Source: Candidatus Raymondbacteria bacterium RIFOXYA2_FULL_49_16
GTDB taxonomy: Bacteria > Fibrobacterota > OXYB2-FULL-49-7 > XYB2-FULL-49-35
Length of the DNA stretch: 7,646 bases
Assembly (NCBI GenBank): GCA_001789205.1
Contig: MFYT01000066.1
Span: 1-7,646 of the forward strand
Reading direction: 5' to 3'
Below are positions 1 to 6,394 of the stretch, piece by piece. The position numbers and the translations under genes are program-made. The notes beneath the pieces are model-generated. The model saw nothing but the letters and a program-made list of their open reading frames with translations. It did not search any database and had not been told where the DNA came from. Each line of letters opens with the position of its first letter. Positions within the stretch are counted from its first letter, which is position 1.

Positions 1-66
1 TGTATACACCTGAGTGAATCCGTAACCCCTTGTAGTACAACCAATTGAGTGCCATGTCTGTAGAAT
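1..66 (-). other. Left edge: downstream flank, possibly the start of another gene
   Basis: This lies downstream of the 239-aa gene on the minus strand. An ATG at 55-53 opens a frame that runs off the window edge and reads MALNWLYYKGLRIHSGVY. No purine-rich ribosome site precedes it, and the other two minus frames are also open over these few bases, so the frame carries little weight. It could be the first codons of a sixth gene in the same unit, a frame-shifted continuation of the 239-aa gene, or non-coding. No terminator hairpin is visible here. I do not recognise the peptide. Confidence 0.2.
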
Positions 67-786
67 TTATAGTAAACTCACGCTAGAGGCCGGGTTGTTG
101 AGGGTATAGGTGTTAATGATCAGCGTGGGATGGTCCTGTCCGCCCTGGTTCCTGCTCCATAGGGCGTAGTTACCTCCAACGCTGGTCGTGTCTGTCAGGC
201 ATAGCCCATAGGCGGTTTTGGCAAGCAGCTTCTGATAAATGGAAAGGTCGATGGGTATGCCCATAATTCTGCTTGTGTCGTTGTTCGTGATGGCCCAGCT
301 GTTCCAGACCGAACCATTGTTCCCATTGCACACATTAATTGAATGGTTTGCCGAACTACTAAGCCAGTACGTTGTTTTACCTTGCTTGTATAGATGGCTA
401 CTTCCATTGGCATCATATACCCATTGGCTTGCGCCCTCATGAAAAGTATCAACAATAGTGGATATCCAGAAGGTTTTTGAAATGATATCCGCCGAGGCTG
501 CATTCGACCATTTGAAAGAGAGCGAGCAGGAAGAGACCGGAGAAGTGGAGAGAGACGCAAGGTTCCAGCCGATAAAGGCAAGATACTGGCTATATGGCTT
601 TATCCGCATATAACCGTACGAACCGTTGTTCAGCGTATCTTCCGAGAAAGTCATAGTGCATGTTGTAAAATTATCGTTATTGGTTTCGTATGTGGTCCTG
701 GTGGCAAAAGCAGTGCCAGTGCAAATAATAAGCGACCCCAGAGATAGTGCCAATATTTTGAATATTAATGATACTCTAATCCCCAT
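67..786 (-). CDS. Secreted DNRLRE (CBM96-like) domain protein without sorting tail
   Basis: This is a 239-aa exported protein. Residues 1-28 form a signal peptide: MGIR start, a hydrophobic stretch to about residue 25, then an AFA site with cleavage likely after Ala28. The remainder reads as one DNRLRE-type beta-sandwich. Typical elements are YGYMRI near the start, a buried FIGWNL strand, an FHEGASQW loop (compare the family's 'W.EG..TW' pattern), PIDLS, YALWSRN, and a closing HPTLIINTY strand. Members of this family, now linked to CBM96, are thought to bind polysaccharides or form extracellular structural modules; no catalytic residues are evident. The ATG touches the TAA of the URO-D-like gene (zero spacing) and no strong ribosome site is visible, so translation is probably coupled. 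Unlike its two DNRLRE neighbours it ends at LNNPASSVSLL with no T9SS tail. It may be a periplasmic or freely secreted form, or a copy truncated near the left edge. The fold call is by eye; the ligand is unknown. Confidence 0.8.
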   Translation of the reverse strand: MGIRVSLIFKILALSLGSLIICTGTAFATRTTYETNNDNFTTCTMTFSEDTLNNGSYGYMRIKPYSQYLAFIGWNLASLSTSPVSSCSLSFKWSNAASADIISKTFWISTIVDTFHEGASQWVYDANGSSHLYKQGKTTYWLSSSANHSINVCNGNNGSVWNSWAITNNDTSRIMGIPIDLSIYQKLLAKTAYGLCLTDTTSVGGNYALWSRNQGGQDHPTLIINTYTLNNPASSVSLL

Positions 787-1926
787 TTAATACATGCTCT
801 GCTTGGAATATTCATCCAGCATGGCCATGTAGTTGTCGTACCGCGTTCCCACGGAAATGGAATGACTGGCGCCAAGGATGAACCTGCCGCCCTGTTTGGC
901 GCACTGCATAGCGCGCCGGACATCAGCCCGGACATCATCCATAGTGCCACCGATGAGTAACTCGACTGAAACCCCTCCCCAGAGGGCCATCCTGTTTCCG
1001 TGTGACTTCTTCACCTCACAGATGTCCATGCCTGCGGTGGGCTGGATAGACTGGTAAACATCGTATCCGATATCGATGAAGGAATCGAGCAATACCTTTG
1101 TATTACCGCAGCAATGCTTGAAGACCTTCTTTCCATATCGTGTATGGATAGCATTGACCCTGGTCTTGTTCACGGCAAGGAATTGCGCCTTGAACATTTC
1201 CGGATCAATGAAGGGGCCGTTGTTGAAGCAGAAATCCATACCCCAAAACACTGCATCCGAATCAGGATGGACCATGATGGCATCGTCCATGTTCCGCTTT
1301 TTCAGAAAATAGCCTGTTGCCGCCTCAACAGCCTCGGGATTCATGATCAATTCCTCAAGCCCGCGCTCCAGGCCTCCGAGAAGCACAATGCCCACTTCGC
1401 CACCCGAAGGCCCTATGATGTATTTTTCGTCTTTAAAAACATTGATGACCGAATCAAGTATTTCCCGCGAACGTTTGTCCTGTACGCACGGCATTGGCTC
1501 TTTTTCATATTCCTCTTTTGTAAAAACCATCTGTTCCATGACAGGATCGAACACACAGGTAATGTCAGCGGTCACTTCTGAATATTTATACACGCGGCCA
1601 TACTTGTCTTCCCAGGTCGTGGGATCCACCTTGCGCGGCGCCGGATCATCGCTGGGCCAGGGGACATCCCAGGTGCACATGGGAAAAGTGATGATATCAA
1701 GGTCAAGTTTTTGGAACAACTCAATGTGGTCCCTGCGCCAGCTTTCCGCGACCTCGTCGTGCCTGCCTTCCCAGAACGCGATCTGGGACTTTGCCTTTGC
1801 GCGCAGGTATGTGTCGTGGCCAATGATCTTCTCGACCGTATCAAAATCAATGGCATATTCGCCGATGGGCACGCGGTCTGGTATTCTCCCTTCAACAACC
1901 GCACGGACCCTTTGCTTGGAATTCAT
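787..1926 (-). CDS. Uroporphyrinogen decarboxylase-like (MtaA/CmuA-type) protein
   Basis: A 379-aa cytoplasmic protein with no signal peptide. It opens with the family start pattern (SKQRVRAVVEGRIPDRVPIGEY) and holds one URO-D TIM-barrel domain over nearly its full length. MtaA/CmuA-like members move methyl groups to or from corrinoid or thiol carriers and bind zinc through H-x-C plus a later Cys. Here His271-Cys272-Cys273-Gly (KHCCGN) supplies H-x-C, but the segment where the later Cys is expected reads GGRFILGASHSI, with Ser354-His355 and no Cys. The start ATG has a ribosome site, GAGGTGG (minus strand, 1934-1928), one base upstream of the ATG. A 73-base AT-rich gap separates it from the lyase gene; no hairpin terminator is seen there and a promoter could fit. 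True haem-pathway HemE is unlikely because the sequence has the methyltransferase-type H-x-C motif and sits in a polysaccharide locus. The methyl donor and acceptor are unknown. A corrinoid-linked role on methylated sugars is only inference. Confidence 0.85.
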   Translation of the reverse strand: MNSKQRVRAVVEGRIPDRVPIGEYAIDFDTVEKIIGHDTYLRAKAKSQIAFWEGRHDEVAESWRRDHIELFQKLDLDIITFPMCTWDVPWPSDDPAPRKVDPTTWEDKYGRVYKYSEVTADITCVFDPVMEQMVFTKEEYEKEPMPCVQDKRSREILDSVINVFKDEKYIIGPSGGEVGIVLLGGLERGLEELIMNPEAVEAATGYFLKKRNMDDAIMVHPDSDAVFWGMDFCFNNGPFIDPEMFKAQFLAVNKTRVNAIHTRYGKKVFKHCCGNTKVLLDSFIDIGYDVYQSIQPTAGMDICEVKKSHGNRMALWGGVSVELLIGGTMDDVRADVRRAMQCAKQGGRFILGASHSISVGTRYDNYMAMLDEYSKQSMY

Positions 1927-1999
1927 TCCACCTCAGTTTTTAAATACGATTAAGCATAATCTGAACTATTTGCTATCATATCTTCATTACATTTATTCA

Positions 2000-4900
2000 T
2001 TAATCACCTGCAGGCCGGCTCAACAAAGTAATCCTGAAATCATCGAAATACGCCTCGTCATTTCTGGTACACAACCCAACCCGTGCAGGAAAGGGTATTT
2101 TCTCGGGTATCTTTGCCTTTTCAACCCCGTCCACGAAGACCGTGACAGTATCATTCCGTATCCGAAGCTTAACTGTCTGATATATATCATCAGTGACCAA
2201 TCCATCATACAGCCACCGCACATATCTTCGCGTGCCTTTTTCAACTTTTTGCAATGCATTCCCCGCCACATACCTGTAAAATTCAAAAAAATGGTAGTTG
2301 TTCGTATCAAGAAATCCAAATATTACACCATAATGTCCCCATGGGCTGTCCAAGGGTTCAGGGGAACGCGCGGTCACCTCAATTTCATAATTCGCGGAAT
2401 CTATCACCTGCTCAAGAATGGAATATTCACCTGGAGTCATGTCTCTGCCCGATTCGAAGTCCTTCTCATGAAGATGGTATGAATAATCACCACGATCCAA
2501 ATCGATACTCCATCTGGAGGGCGTCTTGGGCCGCCATTTAAGTTTTGCCCCCTTTTCAAAATCATCAAAATAACTATCCATGACCCTGACCATGCTGCTG
2601 TCTGCAAAACCGGTTGTTTTTAAAATACATCCCACTGATGCCTGGCCTTTCTTGCCTAAGGCCCGGACTGTTCCATTCTGGTCAACAGTGACAATCCCCT
2701 GGGGACGGGTAAACCAGGTTAATTCTCCGGTAATAGGGTGCTTTGTGTTGTCCTTTCTTATTTCCATGGAAGAGACAGTGAACATTGTGTTTGGGCCTAT
2801 TTCAACATATGATGGAGATACAGAGATTCCTGTTATTGGCAAAACCGGAAGAGTAACCTGAATATTCGAAGTATCGTGCTCTGCGACCAACACCGCGCCA
2901 ATCTCTTTTATCGAATATCCCTCTTTTGTTATTCTTATTGTGTTCTCTCCTATACGTGCTGGAAATTCAAGAATACCGTCTTTGCCTGTCAGGTCCGTTG
3001 CCATAAGAGAATTTTTAGACAAAAGTTCGACCCTGGCCCCTGTCAGTGCATTCCTGTTTGTTGAATCCTTAACAGTTACCCTGATAAGTTCTGATTTGCC
3101 CATTTTACGGCGCATAAATTTGGCCACATAATTATTCCCGTTTTGTGATGTATATGTGATAAGCGTGTTGTAGCCAGTGTTGTTGTATGTGACCCCTTCA
3201 GGGATCTGGGTCCCTTCCAATGGCTCATTCACGGTAACATGAAAGACCTTTGGCGTATGCGATGGATAACACGCAGCCAGAACAAACGTATCACCTGAAG
3301 TTTCATAGAAGACAAGGCATGGGGAATCCACCCTGATCTTATCAATTATCCCGCGTTCCCAGAAAACAATACCCGTGGCATTCAGCGTATTGTCCCGTAC
3401 AGCATGGATGCTTTCCGTGTTGGCCAGGATTGTGACCGGACATTTGGCAGAGTATTCCTCTGTCTGTTTTTCTGATTTTCCAGGCAGCACAATATAGGAA
3501 TATCGCTGGTCTTTCGCATTTGTACCATGGTCAATCCAAAGACAGAACATTGGACAGGAATGCATGGTGTCGCTCGCGGGTTCATCAATCTCGCGCCAGG
3601 TGCCGGACTGGATTCCTTGCTCAATGTTAATGGCTTGTTTTTCAGGGAAACAATAACCTATGCCGTCGCTATGGACCCAATTGGCGCTGATTGCCCCCTG
3701 GTAATCAGGCTGTGTTGATGTTTTATTCTGTCCATCCACATATAAAGGCACGCCTTGCTTTGAAAGCGGCCGCTGGTTGATGATGGTTTCCGCGCGGTTT
3801 TTTCCAGGGCACGATATTCCACTGCCCAAACAGACCATCTGGTCCTTAAAAAAGAACCAGCTTTTCTTTGCCTTCAGGTTGGAGCGGTAAGCCTCGAAAT
3901 CCATTGCTGTTACGCCATTTTTATCTGTATGAACCCCGCCGACAAAGCTTTTTTTACCCATGGCCCCGACCGTGGATACGTTCCTCGGTTTTCTCTCAAC
4001 AGTGGTGCCGGGAATCCTGTACCAGTCAAGGGCTGGCAGGGCATTGTTATATTCGTCTCCATTGAGCAGGATCAAGGTCATTCCGTCACAAAGGTGCCAA
4101 CCCTTAAGGTTCTCATCATTTATGGATTCGCTTGCTATTGTCCTGCATGAAACGGTCTTGACCGATATATAATAATTAGGCTGTCTATAGATCGTATAAT
4201 CTGAATAATTATAATGCACAATACCCGAAGGCCAGGCCGCCAATATTGGGGAAAGCTTTACCTTTTGGGCCAACCCGGCCATTTCCAAACTAAGCGGCCC
4301 GTCCCATGTATCGAGCATGCTTTTTGCGGCCGCTGTCAATTGTACCTGCCTTTTACCAGGGACATTTGACAGAACCAGCATGGCAGTAAGGCCTGACTCC
4401 GCGCATTTTTGAGGGTGTGAAATCCTGCGGCCTATTACTGCCAAATCAAAATAATTGTCGTATATGCACCACCGTATGCCTTCGGACACAAAATCCATCA
4501 AATCGTTAAATTGCCTGTCTGGTATCTGGAACCTGGTCCCGCGGGTAAAAAGAAGATATAGTGAAAGTTCCTTGGCATAGCCCGCGCCATACACCCCGGT
4601 ATATAAAAGCGGGCCGTGCGCGTGGAAGGAATTGTCGGGCTGATGGCCTTCGGTTGTACCATCGGGCTTATGGCCTTCGGGCGTACCATCTGATTTCATA
4701 GCAATTTTAGCTGCTTTTTTGCGAACAACATCTATTTTTGATGGGTCATTAACAAGAAGGGCATGATAAAAATGACCCATGGCATACCAAATGCCATTGG
4801 CGCCGCCATACTTCATGAAATTTTCTTCAGAGACCCCGAACGTCTGGTCAAAAATGCAGTATTCTATTGTAGATAGCGTTTTATTAAAAGTCTTTGCGTC

Positions 4901-5413
4901 CACTTCATTCTGAAGCAGCAGAAGCGTTTGGCCCAAGGTCAGGGGCAATGATATCTGCCAGAAGTACCAATTGGACTTTTCCGTGCCAGGATGTATGAAT
5001 TTGTATCCATAGCTTAGCGCCTTTTCTATGTTCCGCACCAGTCCCTTGTCTCCATATAGATTTTGTCCAGGGGTCGCATATGCCGTTGCCATGACAAGCA
5101 TGCGTTGATAATGGTTGAACATGCCGTTATCACCCCTTCTGGCCAAATCGAAGTCTTTGTCCCTGTAATCAATGCGTCGCCAACTGCCATTGGGTTGGAT
5201 TGAATCATTATACGCTTGGGCATCGGCATATAGCTTTTTAATGGCCGTAGATACCAACGGATCGTTCCTGTCTGCGCCGCTGGCAGTCAGAAAATCCAAT
5301 ATGTTTGATTTAATTTTTTTTATGTCGTTGTGCCGTAAATTCCCCGTACATGCGCAGAAAACGCATACAAAATAAAACCATATGAAGACACCGGCTGTTT
5401 TTTGGCTTATCAT
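2000..5413 (-). CDS. Family 8 polysaccharide lyase, multidomain, probable lipoprotein
   Basis: 1137 aa. The export signal ends FCAC at Cys22, an imperfect lipobox (Phe at -3). Residues about 30-770 form the PL8 alpha/alpha toroid and beta-sandwich, the fold of hyaluronan, chondroitin AC and xanthan lyases, which cut uronic-acid glycans by beta-elimination. Visible marks are the aromatic patch NWYFWQISLP (148-157), Asn206 in GGAN, His266 in SFHAHGP with Tyr275 nine residues on (the family spacing), Arg329 in GRRIS, Glu434 in NDENLKGW, and DWYRIPGTTV (463-472). The second Arg of the usual RxISR motif is His333. The C-terminal part adds a carboxypeptidase-regulatory-like domain (about 775-855), a Big_2-like Ig domain (858-945) and a concanavalin A-like domain (947-1132), making it longer than a simple PL8 enzyme. 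There is no T9SS tail. The ATG lies 13 bases after the upstream TGA and lacks a clear ribosome site, suggesting coupled translation; no nearby in-frame Met offers an alternative. Family assignment is firm; substrate is not determinable. Confidence 0.93.
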   Translation of the reverse strand: MISQKTAGVFIWFYFVCVFCACTGNLRHNDIKKIKSNILDFLTASGADRNDPLVSTAIKKLYADAQAYNDSIQPNGSWRRIDYRDKDFDLARRGDNGMFNHYQRMLVMATAYATPGQNLYGDKGLVRNIEKALSYGYKFIHPGTEKSNWYFWQISLPLTLGQTLLLLQNEVDAKTFNKTLSTIEYCIFDQTFGVSEENFMKYGGANGIWYAMGHFYHALLVNDPSKIDVVRKKAAKIAMKSDGTPEGHKPDGTTEGHQPDNSFHAHGPLLYTGVYGAGYAKELSLYLLFTRGTRFQIPDRQFNDLMDFVSEGIRWCIYDNYFDLAVIGRRISHPQKCAESGLTAMLVLSNVPGKRQVQLTAAAKSMLDTWDGPLSLEMAGLAQKVKLSPILAAWPSGIVHYNYSDYTIYRQPNYYISVKTVSCRTIASESINDENLKGWHLCDGMTLILLNGDEYNNALPALDWYRIPGTTVERKPRNVSTVGAMGKKSFVGGVHTDKNGVTAMDFEAYRSNLKAKKSWFFFKDQMVCLGSGISCPGKNRAETIINQRPLSKQGVPLYVDGQNKTSTQPDYQGAISANWVHSDGIGYCFPEKQAINIEQGIQSGTWREIDEPASDTMHSCPMFCLWIDHGTNAKDQRYSYIVLPGKSEKQTEEYSAKCPVTILANTESIHAVRDNTLNATGIVFWERGIIDKIRVDSPCLVFYETSGDTFVLAACYPSHTPKVFHVTVNEPLEGTQIPEGVTYNNTGYNTLITYTSQNGNNYVAKFMRRKMGKSELIRVTVKDSTNRNALTGARVELLSKNSLMATDLTGKDGILEFPARIGENTIRITKEGYSIKEIGAVLVAEHDTSNIQVTLPVLPITGISVSPSYVEIGPNTMFTVSSMEIRKDNTKHPITGELTWFTRPQGIVTVDQNGTVRALGKKGQASVGCILKTTGFADSSMVRVMDSYFDDFEKGAKLKWRPKTPSRWSIDLDRGDYSYHLHEKDFESGRDMTPGEYSILEQVIDSANYEIEVTARSPEPLDSPWGHYGVIFGFLDTNNYHFFEFYRYVAGNALQKVEKGTRRYVRWLYDGLVTDDIYQTVKLRIRNDTVTVFVDGVEKAKIPEKIPFPARVGLCTRNDEAYFDDFRITLLSRPAGD
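4635..4688. repeat. Two tandem 27-base units inside the lyase gene
   Basis: The units 4635-4661 and 4662-4688 match at 24 of 27 positions, differing at unit positions 8, 20 and 21. In the protein they correspond to DGTPEGHKP (242-250) and DGTTEGHQP (251-259). The next nine residues, DNSFHAHGP (260-268), keep D1, H7 and P9 of the unit and contain the catalytic His266. The repeat is in frame and lengthens the segment leading into the active-site loop. Confidence 0.9.
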
Positions 5414-5426
5414 TGGTAAGTGATAC

Positions 5427-6383
5427 TCACTTTAAAAGGGTAATCTGCTTTGTTATTGTTCTGCCGTTGTTGACAGCGCGCACTATATATATGCCCGAAT
5501 GATAGTTGCACGCGCGCCATGCGGCCTGTCCGGTGATTCTGTCAGGAGTCAAGTCCGCGGCCATCCGGCCGTTGGTATCGTAAATCCGCAGAGACGTGTT
5601 ACCACGCATGCTTACGGTAATTGTTACGTCCGGGTTGAACGGATTGGGCTGGGCAGTCACGATCTGCCCGGAAACGACTGGCCTGCTCTCCTGTTCGCTA
5701 TCTGTCAGCCTGGCATACACCCATAATTCGTTCGGCTGCCTGTAAAAATACCACTGATCCCATCCGTTCGCAGCAGCATCCCATCCCCAGACGCATATTC
5801 CATGCGCGTTTCCCTCGAGATAGTCTTTTACAACCGACAGATCAAGATCGAGTACAAGGTATGAACCCACTATATTCGACGAATCACCCTGAAGCGGAGC
5901 CTTGCCCTCGTTCACCAGGACCGACAGATTTGCGTATCCCTGTTTCCATGGAACAGAGGGGCTCTGTGCGTACAGAAAACTCGGTTCACCCGCAGGCGGG
6001 GGGCTGGTGAAATTCTGCTGTGTACCTTGAATCCAGTCGCTGTCTGACTGTATACAATTGTAATACATGCCTGCAAGTCCTCTCCAGTTATTTTCAGGCC
6101 CCAATGCGAGCTGGACGCCCGCGATCTGATCGAATGGAGGCAGATTTGAAACAGTGTAATCCATGAGCCAGTAATGGGCGCTGTTGGTCTTGAAAAAACC
6201 AAAGTTCGGGTCGCTGTAATTGCCCGCCTGCTCTCTGGAAGCGCTGGAAAGCCAGCCGTCCTTGATGGTGGGCAGCCTGAATTTCTGGTATTGGGATCTC
6301 GCGTAGTTAATCGGAGCTGCCCATGCGCTGGCGCAGATTATAAACGCGAAACAAAGCGCAAATGCACTGATTGAAAATCTCAT
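5427..6383 (-). CDS. Secreted DNRLRE-like protein with T9SS type A sorting domain
   Basis: 318 aa. Signal peptide is residues 1-22 or 1-23 (MRFSIS start, hydrophobic core, ASAWAA cleavage region). Residues about 24-235 form a beta-rich module resembling DNRLRE/CBM96 domains, with IAGVQLALG, a tryptophan-bearing SDSDWIQGTQQ loop, a LVLDLDLSVVKDYLEG segment and a C-terminal YFYRQPNELWVYARL strand. Residues 245-318 are a Por_Secre_tail-like T9SS type A domain: PNPFNPDVTI, LRIYDTNGRM, SGIYIVRAV and the terminal KQITLLK. In T9SS bacteria such tails direct passage across the outer membrane and are usually removed, often with attachment to the surface. The gene starts 9 bases after the 371-aa gene and stops 13 bases before the lyase gene, so all three are probably co-transcribed. 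It likely acts as a surface glycan-binding or structural partner of the lyase. The tail is clear; the N-terminal family call is by eye, and no catalytic motif is visible. Confidence 0.82.
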   Translation of the reverse strand: MRFSISAFALCFAFIICASAWAAPINYARSQYQKFRLPTIKDGWLSSASREQAGNYSDPNFGFFKTNSAHYWLMDYTVSNLPPFDQIAGVQLALGPENNWRGLAGMYYNCIQSDSDWIQGTQQNFTSPPPAGEPSFLYAQSPSVPWKQGYANLSVLVNEGKAPLQGDSSNIVGSYLVLDLDLSVVKDYLEGNAHGICVWGWDAAANGWDQWYFYRQPNELWVYARLTDSEQESRPVVSGQIVTAQPNPFNPDVTITVSMRGNTSLRIYDTNGRMAADLTPDRITGQAAWRACNYHSGIYIVRAVNNGRTITKQITLLK

Positions 6384-6394
6384 GCACCCCCCCT
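6384..6394 (-). promoter_or_regulatory. G-rich ribosome binding site with a seven-G run
   Basis: On the minus strand the junction reads TAGGGGGGGTGCATG. The run of seven G (6393-6387) begins with the last base of the upstream TAG stop and provides the Shine-Dalgarno-like element for the 318-aa gene, three bases from its ATG. Such a homopolymer could change length by slippage, which would alter spacing but not either reading frame. Confidence 0.6.

Noticed and set aside
787-1926. HemE, the haem-pathway uroporphyrinogen decarboxylase
   Set aside because: The sequence carries the methyltransferase-type H-x-C motif (KHCCGN), and the gene sits in a polysaccharide locus, so the broader URO-D-like group fits better.
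1927-1999. Terminator or promoter in the gap between the lyase and URO-D-like genes
   Set aside because: The gap is AT-rich, but I found no stem followed by a T-run and no convincing pair of promoter boxes.
1343-2482. Plus-strand open frame of 379 codons across the URO-D-like start, the gap and the lyase 3' end
   Set aside because: It is antisense to two genes with clear family motifs, has no domain character or ribosome site, and spans their boundary; a shadow frame.
3766-4333. Two GCGGCCGC palindromes (3766-3773 and 4326-4333) in the lyase gene
   Set aside because: Both fall within coding sequence and show no shared flanks; chance 8-base sites, not a repeat element.
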